A stretch of 64,000 nucleotides of DNA from Halopenitus persicus (GCF_002355635.1 NZ_AP017558.1:2356001-2420000), one strand, 5' to 3'. Positions 24,678 to 33,417 are shown, counted from the first letter of the stretch. The notes: generated from the sequence alone by a model not told the origin. Made by a program: numbers and translations.

Positions 24678-26245
24678 TGAGCTCCCTACAGTCGTCGACG
24701 GTCGAACCGCTCGCGACGCTGCCCGCACAGACCGGCGGAGCGCCGCTTCCCGAATGGGCGGCGCTCGGCCCCGTCCTCGCGCTCGTCGCGGCGGGGCTCC
24801 TGCTGCTGCTTTGGGACACCGTCTTCCCGAACCGTCGGACGAACACCGAGCTCTCGATCATCGCGGCGGTCGGCTCGCTTGCCGCGCTGGCGCTGTCCGG
24901 CTGGTATCTGGCGGCCGGGACCGGCCGGCCCGCGACCGGCGGTGCGATCACCCTGTTCGCTGAGGCGATCACGATCGACGGGCTCGCGCTGTTCTTCACG
25001 GCGATCGTCGCGTCGGTGACGACGCTGGTCGTCGTCGCTAGCCGCGACTACCTGACCGACCACGAGACGCCGGGCGAGTTCTATTCGCTGGTCGTTCTCG
25101 CGGCGGCGGGGATGGCGCTTCTGGCGTCCGCGAGCTCGCTGGCGACGATCTTCGTCGCGCTCGAGATGGTGTCGCTGCCCTCGTACGCGCTCGTCGCATA
25201 CCTCAAGGAGAACCGCGGCAGCGTCGAGGCGGGGCTGAAGTACTTCCTCGTCGGGGCGGTCTCCTCGGCGATCTTCGTCTTCGGCATCTCGCTGGTCTAC
25301 GCCGCGACCGGGTCGCTCCTGTTGAGCGACGTCGCCGCCGCGTTCGGCGACCTCGGCGACCTGGCCGGCGTTGCCGGCGTCGGCGTAGTGATGATGATCG
25401 CCGGCTTCGCGTTCAAGACGGCCTCCGTGCCAGTCCACTTCTGGGCGCCGGAGGTCTACGAGGGCGCGCCCGCGCCCGTGAGCGCCTTCCTCTCGTCGGC
25501 CTCGAAGGCGGCCGGCTTCGCGGTGGCGTTCCGCGTGTTCACCGAGGCGTTCCATCTCGGCGGCGAGGTCACCGCCGTCGGCATCGACTGGGCGCTCGTC
25601 TTCGCCGTGCTCGCGGTCGTGACGATGACGCTCGGCAACTTCGCGGCTGCCGTCCAGACCGAGGTCAAGCGGATGCTGGCGTACTCGTCGATCGGGCACG
25701 CCGGCTACGCGCTCATCGGCCTCGCCGCGATCTCGGCCGGCGGGAGCCACAACGGCGCCGTGATGGGTGCCTCGATGGCGCACCTGTTCGTCTACGGCTT
25801 TATGAACACCGGCGCGTTCCTGTTCATCGCGATGGTTGAACGGTGGGGCGTCGGACGGACCTTCGAGGACTACGCCGGCCTCGGCACGGTTGCCCCGATG
25901 GCGTCCGTGGCGATGACGATCTTCATGTTCTCGCTGGCGGGGATCCCCCCGTTCGGCGGGTTCTTCTCGAAGTACTTCCTGTTCGCCGGCGCCGTCTTCA
26001 ACGGCTTCTGGTGGCTCGCGGCGGTCGGCGCGCTCAACAGCGTGCTCTCGCTGTACTACTATAGCCGCGTCGTGAAGGCGATCTGGATCGAGGACCCCAC
26101 GGACGCCCTCGCGGCGGTCGACTCGCGGCCGACGGCGCTCTACGGCGCCGTGATCGTGGCCGCGGTCGCAACCGTGGTCGTGCTGCCCGGCTTCGGCCCG
26201 GTCATCGAGACCGCCGAGGCTGCGGCCACGGCCCTGTTCGGCTAA
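24677..26245 (+). CDS. nuoN: Complex I subunit N (NuoN-like antiporter-type)
   Basis: This 522-residue third antiporter-like subunit closes the operon. Typical blocks are IFVALEMVSLPSYALVAYLK, AGLKYFLVGAVSSAIFVFG, AGFAFKTASVPVHFWAPEVYEGAPAPVSAFLSSASKAAGFA, and MLAYSSIGHAGYALIGLA. No nuoE, F or G follows; the next gene, after 153 bases, has its own TATA-like box. The complex therefore lacks the NADH-oxidising module, and its electron donor is not encoded here. Confidence 0.97.
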   Translation: MSSLQSSTVEPLATLPAQTGGAPLPEWAALGPVLALVAAGLLLLLWDTVFPNRRTNTELSIIAAVGSLAALALSGWYLAAGTGRPATGGAITLFAEAITIDGLALFFTAIVASVTTLVVVASRDYLTDHETPGEFYSLVVLAAAGMALLASASSLATIFVALEMVSLPSYALVAYLKENRGSVEAGLKYFLVGAVSSAIFVFGISLVYAATGSLLLSDVAAAFGDLGDLAGVAGVGVVMMIAGFAFKTASVPVHFWAPEVYEGAPAPVSAFLSSASKAAGFAVAFRVFTEAFHLGGEVTAVGIDWALVFAVLAVVTMTLGNFAAAVQTEVKRMLAYSSIGHAGYALIGLAAISAGGSHNGAVMGASMAHLFVYGFMNTGAFLFIAMVERWGVGRTFEDYAGLGTVAPMASVAMTIFMFSLAGIPPFGGFFSKYFLFAGAVFNGFWWLAAVGALNSVLSLYYYSRVVKAIWIEDPTDALAAVDSRPTALYGAVIVAAVATVVVLPGFGPVIETAEAAATALFG

Positions 26246-26367
26246 CCGATCCGCCGGCGTTTCGGCGCTTTTCGACGCTACCCCTCCTCCGTCGCTTCGC
26301 TCCCCGGCCGCTTCGTCCTTCGGTCGAGTCGTTCCTCAGCCGCAGCGCCGATCCCGCGGACGGCACC

Positions 26368-26375
26368 GTTTTATC
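26368..26375 (+). promoter_or_regulatory. TATA-like box of the DHH gene
   Basis: GTTTTATC is centred about 27 bases before the ATG at 26399, the spacing expected for a leaderless message, and separates this gene from the nuo operon. Confidence 0.55.
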
Positions 26376-26398
26376 CGCGGACGCCACATCACGCCTGT

Positions 26399-27952
26399 AT
26401 GGTTCGGCGTCTGGTGTTGGGCTGTAGCGCCGTCGGCCACACGCTCATCGAGCACGTTCGGGAGCGCCGCGGCGATGTGTACGTCGTGACCGATGACGCG
26501 GGCTGGGTGACGACGCTTCGGGAGACGAACGTTCCGGCGACCGAGGCGGATCCCGCTGACGCCGCCGCCTATCCCGACGACGTCGACGTCGTCGTGCTCG
26601 CCTCCGACGACGCCGAACGAAACCTCGCCGCCGCGCGGTCCGCACGCCGGGCGTATCCGGCGGCGTCGCTCATCGCGTACGTCGGTACGGAGGCGGATTC
26701 GGCGACTCGCGAGTCGATCGCGGCGGTCGTCGACCGGTGCATCGATCCCGTCGCGGCGCTCACGCGGCGCGTGCTCGAGGTCGTGGACGCGGACGCCGAC
26801 GAGCGCGTCGTCGACCTGGTCGGGACGCTGCGGTCGCTGTCCGGGCCGCTGGCGGTCGTGACCCACGACAATCCCGACCCGGACGCGATCGCGTCCGCGA
26901 TCGGCCTCGTACGCGTCGCCGAGTCGGTCGGGGTGGCGGCGGACGCCTGTTACGGCGGCGAGATCTCCCACCAGGAGAACCGCGCGCTCGTCAACCTGCT
27001 GGACATCCAGCTTCGGCACCTGGAATCGGTCGACCTCGCGGAATACGGCGGGATCGCGCTGGTCGACCACTCGCGTCCCGGGATCAACGATAGCCTTCCG
27101 ACGGACGCCGACGTCGATCTGGTGGTCGACCACCATCCCCCTCGCGGCCCCGTCGAGGCACGGTACGTCGACATCCGGCCGGATCTCGGAGCCACGAGTA
27201 CGATCGTCGCGGAGTATCTCGACCGGCTCGCGGTCGACCTCGATCGACGGATCGCGACCGCCATGCTGTACGGGATCCGGATCGACACGCGGGACTTCAC
27301 GCGGGAGGTCGCGGTCGCCGACGTCGAGGCCGCGGCGGCGCTCCTCGAGACGGCCGACGTGGAGACGCTCGAACGCGTGGAGACCCCGACGGTGAGTCCG
27401 GAGACGTTCGAGACGCTGGCGCGAGCGATCCGGGAACGTGAGGTCGAAGGATCCGTGGTCGCGTCCTGCGTCGGCGAGATCGCCGACCGGGACGCGCTCG
27501 CGCAGGCCGCCGAGCGGCTTCTCGATATGGAGGGCGTGACGGTCACGTTCGTCTACGGGTTCGTCGATGACACGATCTACGCCTCCGCGCGGGCTCGCGG
27601 GGCCGACGTCGACCTGGGGGAGACGCTGCGGGACGCGCTCGGACAGATCGGATCCGCGGGCGGGCACGCGGACATGGCCGGCGCGCAGATCCCGCTCGGG
27701 ATCCTCGGCGCGGTCGACGAGGGCTCGACTGCGTCCCTGACCGAGGTCGTCAGGGAGAGCATCTCGGGCCGGTTCTTCGAGACGATCGCGAACGCGCCGA
27801 CCCCGCCGACCGCCGACATCGATCCGGCCGGAATGCCGGCGTCACGGAACGCGTCGCGCGCGGCGGATGCCGACGTCACCGGCCGGGATCGCGAGGAGAA
27901 CGGCGCGACGGGAGCCGACGTCGCCGATGACGCCGACGGTCACGACGAGTGA
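26399..27952 (+). CDS. DHH-family phosphoesterase with N-terminal TrkA-N-like domain
   Basis: Residues 1 to ~115 form a NAD-binding TrkA-N-like domain (RRLVLGCSAVGHTLIEHV, VVVLASDDAERN). They are followed by a DHH domain with VVTHDNPDPDAIASAIGL, ALVDHSRPG and VVDHHPPRG supplying the metal-binding Asp and His residues. Near residue 420 a DHHA1 region reads GSAGGHADMAGAQIPLG. Such proteins hydrolyse phosphodiesters of nucleic acids or cyclic dinucleotides; which one is not shown here. The 517-residue chain ends in an acidic, probably disordered tail. It stands alone after nuoN and converges on the HTH gene at 27980. Confidence 0.88.
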   Translation: MVRRLVLGCSAVGHTLIEHVRERRGDVYVVTDDAGWVTTLRETNVPATEADPADAAAYPDDVDVVVLASDDAERNLAAARSARRAYPAASLIAYVGTEADSATRESIAAVVDRCIDPVAALTRRVLEVVDADADERVVDLVGTLRSLSGPLAVVTHDNPDPDAIASAIGLVRVAESVGVAADACYGGEISHQENRALVNLLDIQLRHLESVDLAEYGGIALVDHSRPGINDSLPTDADVDLVVDHHPPRGPVEARYVDIRPDLGATSTIVAEYLDRLAVDLDRRIATAMLYGIRIDTRDFTREVAVADVEAAAALLETADVETLERVETPTVSPETFETLARAIREREVEGSVVASCVGEIADRDALAQAAERLLDMEGVTVTFVYGFVDDTIYASARARGADVDLGETLRDALGQIGSAGGHADMAGAQIPLGILGAVDEGSTASLTEVVRESISGRFFETIANAPTPPTADIDPAGMPASRNASRAADADVTGRDREENGATGADVADDADGHDE

Positions 27953-27979
27953 GCGGTTCGGTCCATAGGACGGGAATCG

Positions 27980-28333
27980 TCAGTATTCCTCGTAGGCGAG
28001 GTTCATCAGCCACTGCGAGAAGGCGTCGGACTGGGAATCGATCTCCTCCTCGCCGATGAACGGGGACAGCATATCGCCGGCCATCAACAGCGAGAAGTCC
28101 AGGTCACGTGCGGTCGGTTCGAGAAAGTAGGTGTTGTGTCCGTCGTAGACGGTCCGTTCGCGCTGGATGAGCTCGGCCTCCTCCAACGCCTCGGCGATGC
28201 GGCTGCCCTTCCGCGAGGAGACGTCCAGTTCCTTCCAGAAGTCGCTCTGGTGGATGCCGCCGGTCTCGCGGATGAGCTCGAGCCCGGCGCGTTCGTCGGC
28301 CGAAAGGTCGGCCTCGAGTTCGGACACGCTCAT
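27980..28333 (-). CDS. Winged helix-turn-helix regulator (MarR/Lrp-like)
   Basis: This 117-residue protein has one helix-turn-helix domain: AGLELIRETGGIHQSDFWKELDVSSRKGSRIAEALEEAELIQRER, a wing-like VYDGHNTYFLEPT, and an acidic C-terminal helix. It resembles haloarchaeal single-domain HTH regulators; no ligand domain is present. Its TATA-like TTTAAG overlaps the TAA stop of the NRDE gene upstream on the same strand, 24 bases away, so it could be read from its own promoter or from the NRDE transcript. Confidence 0.75.
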   Translation of the reverse strand: MSVSELEADLSADERAGLELIRETGGIHQSDFWKELDVSSRKGSRIAEALEEAELIQRERTVYDGHNTYFLEPTARDLDFSLLMAGDMLSPFIGEEEIDSQSDAFSQWLMNLAYEEY

Positions 28334-28357
28334 ACCAGTTTCTGGCCCGCGACTCGC

Positions 28358-29164
28358 TTAAAGGTGGCTTTCCCGGCCGCGGGTCGCGGACGAATCGGCA
28401 CCCCACCCGTCGGGGAGCGTTACCGGCTCGTAGGCGGCCGTACACGGGGGACCGTCCGCGTATCGAAATGACGGGTCGGGACCGGTGCGAACGAGCGTGC
28501 TCGAGCGCGTTCCGAACCCCTCGCCGTGGACGCAGACGCCGAGGTCGTGGTCGCCGAGGGCCTCCCCGACGCGGTCGAGCCACGCGGTCGCCTCCTCGCC
28601 GGGCTCGGGGCGCGCTCGCTGGGCAAGCGCGATCGCTGCCGTCCGTTGCCGGGTGCCCGCATCGGCGCGTCGGTTCGGGACAGCGAACCGCCGTCGTCGG
28701 TTGATCACGCCGCCGACGTTGACGAGGACGTGAACGCCGGGGTCGAGACGGGTCACGCGCAGCCCGCCGTCGTTGTCAACGAGGAACGCCCCGGTCGCGT
28801 CGGCGAGGACGAGCGAGAAGCCCGCGTAGGTCCGATCGCGGTCCTCGAGTTCCGATCGGACGTGCGAGAGGGCGTCACTCGCCGACGCGCGGTCGAGACA
28901 GTCGTCGACGAGCAGTCCGCGGGAGCGGTCCCCGTCGACCGGCTCATCGAGCCAGCGGTTCGTGAGGAGGACGTACAGCCCCTCGCGAGAGAGGCCCATC
29001 CAGGTGCCACCAGCTTGCTGGTCCCGCGGTGTGATGGTCGGCGGCGATCGGTCCGCCCGAAGTCGCGGCGGCTCGGCTGGGCGGTCGAACCGTTCGTCAC
29101 GGTTGGCGCCGGCCGCGACCGGCGCGTCGGCGAAGACCCGCCAGGCGAGTGCGAGCGTACACAC
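28358..29164 (-). CDS. NRDE-family (TANGO2-like) protein
   Basis: This 268-residue protein belongs to the NRDE family, named for the motif seen here as GANRDERFDRPAEPP. It starts VCTLALAWRVF, matching the family's invariant Cys at position 2, which supports the GTG at 29164 rather than the longer in-frame extension. The family is an N-terminal-nucleophile-like fold whose animal member TANGO2 is linked to heme and Golgi functions; the archaeal role is unknown. It is divergent from the glutaredoxin gene across 96 bases. Confidence 0.85.
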   Translation of the reverse strand: MCTLALAWRVFADAPVAAGANRDERFDRPAEPPRLRADRSPPTITPRDQQAGGTWMGLSREGLYVLLTNRWLDEPVDGDRSRGLLVDDCLDRASASDALSHVRSELEDRDRTYAGFSLVLADATGAFLVDNDGGLRVTRLDPGVHVLVNVGGVINRRRRFAVPNRRADAGTRQRTAAIALAQRARPEPGEEATAWLDRVGEALGDHDLGVCVHGEGFGTRSSTLVRTGPDPSFRYADGPPCTAAYEPVTLPDGWGADSSATRGRESHL

Positions 29165-29260
29165 GTGGGAGAGTCGGCGGTCGAGCGGGAAAAAACCGAT
29201 CGGTCGTTCGGTCCGCGGGACAGCGCAACCCCTTTGACTTGCGACCGCGTACCCACGTCC

Positions 29261-29605
29261 ATGACGTTCACGCCCGAAAGCGAGGCCACGAACGAGGAGA
29301 TCCGGTCCCGCGTCGATGAGGCGATCGCCGACAACGACGTCGTGTTGTTCATGAAGGGGAATCGGCTGATGCCGCAGTGTGGCTACTCCAAGCGCGCGGT
29401 CGCGCTGATCGCCGAACACGTCGAGGAGTTCGAGACGGTCGACGTGCTCCCGGCGCTGCCGGAGTACCGGGAGGCGCTCGCGGACCACAGCGACTGGGAG
29501 ACGATCCCGCAGGCGTTCGTCGATGGCGAGTTCGTCGGCGGCAGCGACGTGCTCGCGGAGCTTGAGGAGCGTGGCGAGCTCGGCGAGACGCTCGTCGTCG
29601 AGTAG
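29261..29605 (+). CDS. Monothiol glutaredoxin (Grx4/GrxD type)
   Basis: This 114-residue glutaredoxin has the monothiol active site CGYS in GNRLMPQCGYSKRAV, close to the CGFS of iron-sulfur cluster carrier glutaredoxins. The thioredoxin fold features WETIPQAFVDGEFVGGSDVL, with the cis-Pro and GG glutathione-site residues, are present. A role in cluster transfer is established for the family; the partners here are unknown, since haloarchaea use gamma-glutamylcysteine rather than glutathione. The ATG at 29261 is chosen because upstream in-frame sequence is antisense to the NRDE gene. Confidence 0.9.
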   Translation: MTFTPESEATNEEIRSRVDEAIADNDVVLFMKGNRLMPQCGYSKRAVALIAEHVEEFETVDVLPALPEYREALADHSDWETIPQAFVDGEFVGGSDVLAELEERGELGETLVVE

Positions 29606-29637
29606 GCGACGGGATCCATCCGGACCGTCCTCGCCCG

Positions 29638-29696
29638 ACCGTTCCGTCCACCGTCGCCGGCCGTTCCGTCCACCGTCGCCGACCGTTCCGTCCACG
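29638..29696 (+). repeat. 22-bp tandem repeat after the glutaredoxin gene
   Basis: The unit ACCGTTCCGTCCACCGTCGCCG occurs 2.7 times, with one substitution at the first base of copy two. It begins 33 bases past the stop codon and is non-coding. Confidence 0.85.
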
Positions 29697-29741
29697 ACGT
29701 TCGGTCCGCGTGACGGCCCGTGGATCCGCCAAGGGGAGACC

Positions 29742-29748
29742 CTATAAG
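29742..29748 (+). promoter_or_regulatory. TATA-like box upstream of the 189-residue gene
   Basis: CTATAAG is the strongest TATA element in the 222-base gap. It predicts transcription near 29770, giving a leader of about 55 bases to the ATG at 29828 or 28 bases to the ATG at 29798. Confidence 0.5.
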
Positions 29749-29827
29749 GCTCGGTCCCCTATCAACCACCAGGTACGGTTACCGTGTCGGCGCTGCGATG
29801 AGCCATACCCACCCCCCTAGTTCAACC

Positions 29828-30397
29828 ATGTCAGGCTGCGTGTTCCGACTTCATTCGACGCTCGAACTGCCACTCGAGGACCTTGAGGACTACTTCGACG
29901 ACGATCCGGGGCTGCCCCCCGAGATCGACGACGTGGAGATCACTCGCCGCAACAACACGTTGATACTCAAGGCGGTTTCGGACGACGAGAGCATCAGCAA
30001 GTACACGCCGACGGCCCAGCTCAAGGCTTCCGTCACCGAAACGCGCGTCTACGAGGAGGAGCCGCCGCGGGCCGGCGGCCCGCAGTGGATGGACGACGAG
30101 GAGGAGGAGATCCCCTCCGAGCTCGTCGAGTTCGCCTGCTTCAAGGGCGACCGCGAGACCGTGTTACAGAACACGGCACTGCAGTACCCGATGTTCCTCG
30201 TGTTGCGCGATATCGCCCTGCTGTCCGAGAAGGGGACGCTTACCGCGATCACCAACACGGACGACGAGCTGCACGCGACGCGGATCGTCGAGGGCGAGGA
30301 ACGTCCGGCCTCCGTCGAGGTCGTCGAGAGCCCGCAGGGGAACGGCGAGGGGAACGGCGGGGTCAACTGGCGCGACAACGAGTTCATCTCGGACTGA
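29828..30397 (+). CDS. Conserved haloarchaeal protein of unknown function
   Basis: This 189-residue acidic soluble protein begins MSGCVFRLHSTLELPLEDLE. An ordered N-terminal part contains RRNNTLILKAV and SKYTPTAQLKASVTETRVYEE, followed by EFACFKGDRETVLQNTALQYPMFLVLRDIALLSEKGTLTAI. It matches a haloarchaeal family I recall only as a DUF (possibly DUF7110, unverified). An ATG ten codons upstream (29798) is possible; the family-like N-terminus favours 29828. The neighbours give no functional hint. Confidence 0.8.
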   Translation: MSGCVFRLHSTLELPLEDLEDYFDDDPGLPPEIDDVEITRRNNTLILKAVSDDESISKYTPTAQLKASVTETRVYEEEPPRAGGPQWMDDEEEEIPSELVEFACFKGDRETVLQNTALQYPMFLVLRDIALLSEKGTLTAITNTDDELHATRIVEGEERPASVEVVESPQGNGEGNGGVNWRDNEFISD

Positions 30398-30476
30398 CCG
30401 CTGCGCCCACGGATCGGTTCAGCCGGCCCGCTCGGGTTCTCGGAGCCGGATCCGCTCGCTGGTTCCCGTCCGGTTC

Positions 30477-30917
30477 TCACTCCGATCGGCCGCTTCGGAC
30501 GACGAACACCGGTATCGACGCGTTGTCGACGACTCGTTCGGAGACGCTGCCCAGCGAGACGATCTTCTCCTTCGGCGTCTTCCCCTGGGTGCCGATGACG
30601 ATCAGATCGACGTCCCGTTCGTCGGCGTATTCGATGATCTCCTTCCAGGGCGTGCCGGTTCTGACCGCCTCCACCGTGTCGAGCCCCGCCTCGGCCGCGC
30701 TGTCGGCCACGTCGGCGACCGCGGTCCGTCCTTCCCGCTCGAGCGAGTCGCGGATCTCGTCCTTGGCGTCGTTGTCGGCGGCGGTGACGATCCGGTTGTC
30801 CACGACGTAGAGGCCGTGGACCGTGGCGTCGTTGTCGGCCGCGATCGGAAGTGCGTGCGAGAGGGTCTCCGAAACCGTCTCGCTGCCGTCCGTTGGAACG
30901 AGTACGTGGTCGTACAT
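30477..30917 (-). CDS. Universal stress protein (UspA family)
   Basis: This 146-residue single-domain UspA protein starts MYDHVLVPTDGSETV. It has the ATP-binding pattern GTQGKTPKEKIVSLGSVSE near the C-terminus (G-2X-G-9X-G-S), and so probably belongs to the ATP-binding subclass. Its stress or signalling role is family knowledge; no partner is adjacent. An in-frame ATG 11 codons upstream exists but adds an Arg-rich segment unlike the family. Confidence 0.92.
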   Translation of the reverse strand: MYDHVLVPTDGSETVSETLSHALPIAADNDATVHGLYVVDNRIVTAADNDAKDEIRDSLEREGRTAVADVADSAAEAGLDTVEAVRTGTPWKEIIEYADERDVDLIVIGTQGKTPKEKIVSLGSVSERVVDNASIPVFVVRSGRSE

Positions 30918-30959
30918 CCGTGCGTACCGTTGCACGCGCGAACCCATCAACGTATTCCC

Positions 30960-31029
30960 GGATCCCGAACGCAGCCAACGCGCTCGCGGATCCCGAACGC
31001 AGCCAACGCGCTCGCGGGTCCCGAACGCA
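30960..31029 (+). repeat. 28-bp tandem repeat between uspA and dph6
   Basis: The unit begins GGATCCCGAACGCAGCCAAC and is 28 bp. It occurs twice exactly, with a 14-base partial third copy. It fills part of the 188-base divergent gap. Confidence 0.9.
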
Positions 31030-31105
31030 CCCGGTCGACCGGGCGGCCGGCGCCGGCGTCACGCCGGACCGTCGCGGCTTTACACGCGAGACTGCTTTCT
31101 CGAGT

Positions 31106-31855
31106 ATGAACGACGAGTGGGTGAGCCTCTTTTCGGGCGGCAAGGACTCCGCGTGGGCCCTGTACCGGGCCCTGGAGACGGGGATGAACGTGACGACGCT
31201 TTTGACCGTCCATCCCGTGGGCGACTCGTACATGTATCACACGCCCGCGACCGACCTCGCGCGGCTCGCCGCCGAGAGCATCGGTCTCGAGCTGATCGAA
31301 CTCGAGCCGGACGACTTCGAGGCCGTCGGGGCCGCCGATTCCGGCGACCGCGGCGACGCCGAACTCGAACCGCTCGAGGCCGCGCTCGCGGCCCTCCAGC
31401 GCGGCTCCGGCGCTGATGCGGCCGTCGAAACCGCCCACTCCCCGATCGACCTCGCCGGCGTCACCGCCGGTGCGGTCGAAAGCGAGTTCCAGACGAGCCG
31501 GATCGAGGCGATGTGCGACCGGCTCGGGATCGATCTGTTCGCCCCGCTGTGGCAGCGCGACCCGGTCGCGCTCGCCGAGGCGATGCTCGACGCCGGCTTC
31601 GAGATCACGATCGTTCAGATTGCCGCCTACGGTCTCGATGCGTCCTGGCTCGGACGGACGCTCGACCGCGAGGCGCTCGCGGACCTCCGTGATCTCAACG
31701 ACGAGTACGGCGTCCACGTCCTCGGCGAGGGGGGCGAGTTCGAGACGATCGTCACCGACGGGCCACATATGGACCGGCCGATCGAGATCGATGCGGAGCC
31801 GGTCTGGGAGGGATCCCGCGGACACTTGCGCGTCACGGACGCGCGGCTCGGATGA
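31106..31855 (+). CDS. Diphthine--ammonia ligase (Dph6-like)
   Basis: This 249-residue ATP pyrophosphatase-fold enzyme catalyses the last amidation that makes diphthamide on the translocase aEF2. The PP-loop FSGGKDSAWALYRAL is at residues 8-22, and the family features HTPATDLARLAAESIGL, PLWQRDP and LGEGGEFETIVTDGPH are present. The ATG at 31106 has no long plausible extension, since upstream sequence is the tandem repeat region. A paralogous family of unknown function shares the fold, but the GEGGEFET motif favours Dph6. Confidence 0.88.
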   Translation: MNDEWVSLFSGGKDSAWALYRALETGMNVTTLLTVHPVGDSYMYHTPATDLARLAAESIGLELIELEPDDFEAVGAADSGDRGDAELEPLEAALAALQRGSGADAAVETAHSPIDLAGVTAGAVESEFQTSRIEAMCDRLGIDLFAPLWQRDPVALAEAMLDAGFEITIVQIAAYGLDASWLGRTLDREALADLRDLNDEYGVHVLGEGGEFETIVTDGPHMDRPIEIDAEPVWEGSRGHLRVTDARLG

Positions 31856-31896
31856 GCGTCGAACCTGGAACGCGACCGGTGACCCCGCGGCGGCGT

Positions 31897-32871
31897 CTAG
31901 AACTGGCCGCCGTCGGTGATGGAGGTGTGAGCGCCGATGAGCGCGCCGGAGAGGTCGAAGTTCTCGATCGTGGTGCTCCGGTCGATGATCGACCCCCGGA
32001 TCTCGGCGTTTCGGACGGTGGCCTCGGGGAAGACGACCGCTCGTTCGAGGGTGGCGTCCTCGACCGTCGCGCCCGCCATCACGTGGACGGTATCGCCGAG
32101 CCGTGAGTCGGTCACGGTTGCGTCCTCGTGGACGACCGTGCCGCCGTCGAGGGACCACTCGATCGCGTCGAGGTAGCTTTCCGGCGTGCCGATGTCGAAC
32201 CAGGCGCCGTCGAAGGTGAACGCCCGCACCGTCCGGCGCTGTTGGAGCCACTGGATGAACCAGCCGGGCTCGTCGGGGTTCTCGCCCGCCTCGAGGTACG
32301 TCGACAGGTCCTCGAGCCGTTCGGCGGGGAACGCGTAGCAGGCGATGGAGACGAGCGTGCTCTTGGGGTCGGCGGGTTTCTCCTGGAAGTTCACGACGCG
32401 GTCGTTCTCGAGTTCGACGAGGCCGTAGGATTTGGCCTTCTCGCGGGAGCCGACGTCGTAGGCTGCCAGCGCGGGCTCGCCGCGCGCCGCGAAGAAGTCG
32501 ACGAACGCAGAGATGTCGAAGCTGATGAGGTTATCGCCGGCGACGACGACAAGATCGTCGTCGATTCCCTCGCGGTCGACGAGCTGAGCGAGCGCGCCGA
32601 CGACGCCGAACTTCTCGGACTCGTCGGTGGTGTCCTCGACGGACAGGACGGGTTTCTCGAAGGCCGTCTCCGCGAGATACGTCTCGAACTCCCCCGCGAA
32701 CCGTTCGTTGGTGGAGACGAACACCTCGTCGATCCGCTCGTCGGCCTCGAGATCCGCGAAGATCTCGTCGATGACCGTGTGGTCGCCGATCGGGAGAAAC
32801 ATCTTGGGGCGATCCTTCGTGATCGGCCACAGCCGCGTCGCGTACCCGCCGGCGAGGACAACCGCCTTCAT
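31897..32871 (-). CDS. NDP-sugar nucleotidyltransferase
   Basis: This 324-residue sugar-phosphate nucleotidyltransferase begins MKAVVLAGGYATRLWPITKDRPKMFLPIG, the nucleotide-binding signature. VVVAGDNLISFD follows with the metal-binding Asp and FQEKPADPKS with the sugar-site Glu-Lys. From ~240 a left-handed beta-helix of hexapeptides (VHEDATVTDSRLGDTVHVMAGATVEDATL) forms the C-terminal domain. The nucleotide and sugar are not readable; RmlA, ManC and GlmU-like enzymes share this layout. The start at 32871 matches the family N-terminus, while a 40-codon in-frame extension does not. Converges on dph6. Confidence 0.88.
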   Translation of the reverse strand: MKAVVLAGGYATRLWPITKDRPKMFLPIGDHTVIDEIFADLEADERIDEVFVSTNERFAGEFETYLAETAFEKPVLSVEDTTDESEKFGVVGALAQLVDREGIDDDLVVVAGDNLISFDISAFVDFFAARGEPALAAYDVGSREKAKSYGLVELENDRVVNFQEKPADPKSTLVSIACYAFPAERLEDLSTYLEAGENPDEPGWFIQWLQQRRTVRAFTFDGAWFDIGTPESYLDAIEWSLDGGTVVHEDATVTDSRLGDTVHVMAGATVEDATLERAVVFPEATVRNAEIRGSIIDRSTTIENFDLSGALIGAHTSITDGGQF

Positions 32872-33019
32872 ATACTCGCGCAGACGGGCAGGCATCGTAT
32901 CATTCTTTCCGTCTCGGACGGCCGGTGCCCATCGTCGACCCGCCGCTCGATATCCCCGTCGACCCGACGTCCGGCCGCCACGGGGTGGCATTTATACCGG
33001 TTCCGACATAGTTCCCGGT

Positions 33020-33322
33020 ATGTCCCCCGCCGACGCCGACCGGACGACTCGACAGCGGATCGCGGATCGACTCCGCGACGATGAAGCCGCCGCCAGCGAA
33101 CTGTCCGAGGAGCTTGCGGTTCCGGTGCCCGTCGTCTACGACCATCTCGAGCACGTCGCGGAGTCGGCCGGGGCGGACGAACGGTTCCTCGTCGCGCCGC
33201 CGACCTGTCCCGACTGCGGATTCGACCGATTCGACGACCTCCTGGGGCAGCCTTCACGATGCCCGGAGTGTCGCTCCGAACGGATCGAGGAGCCGATCTA
33301 TCGGATCGAGGGGACGGACTAG
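33020..33322 (+). CDS. HTH plus zinc-ribbon protein (predicted regulator)
   Basis: This 100-residue protein has an N-terminal winged-helix-like segment (RQRIADRLRDDEAAASELSEELAVPVPVVYDHLEHV) and a C-terminal zinc ribbon with two CxxC pairs, CPDCGFDRFDDLLGQPSRCPEC. Similar archaeal proteins are annotated as predicted transcriptional regulators with an HTH domain and a Zn ribbon. The ATG at 33020 agrees with the start of similarity. The TAG stop is inside a 24-bp tandem repeat. Confidence 0.8.
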   Translation: MSPADADRTTRQRIADRLRDDEAAASELSEELAVPVPVVYDHLEHVAESAGADERFLVAPPTCPDCGFDRFDDLLGQPSRCPECRSERIEEPIYRIEGTD

Positions 33323-33362
33323 TCGGCCGATCCGGGAGCGGACTAGTCGGTCGAGCCGGGAG
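33315..33362 (+). repeat. 24-bp tandem duplication over the stop of the HTH-zinc ribbon gene
   Basis: CGGACTAGTCGGCCGATCCG and its near-identical neighbour (24-bp unit, two substitutions) lie head to tail. The gene's TAG stop codon is within the first copy, so the second copy carries a duplicate of the gene's last codons. Confidence 0.85.
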
Positions 33363-33385
33363 CGGTTCGTCCGGCGCCCGACCTG

Positions 33386-33417
33386 TTGGGAGACCGGCCC
33401 GCTGGGAGACCGGCCTG
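33386..33417 (+). repeat. 16-bp tandem duplication before the histidine kinase
   Basis: TTGGGAGACCGGCCCG is followed by CTGGGAGACCGGCCTG, differing at two positions, in the 136-base gap before the kinase gene. Confidence 0.75.

Noticed and set aside
28358-29695. 445-codon version of the NRDE protein
   Set aside because: The upstream third is antisense to the glutaredoxin gene, and the family N-terminus with Cys at position 2 starts at 29164.
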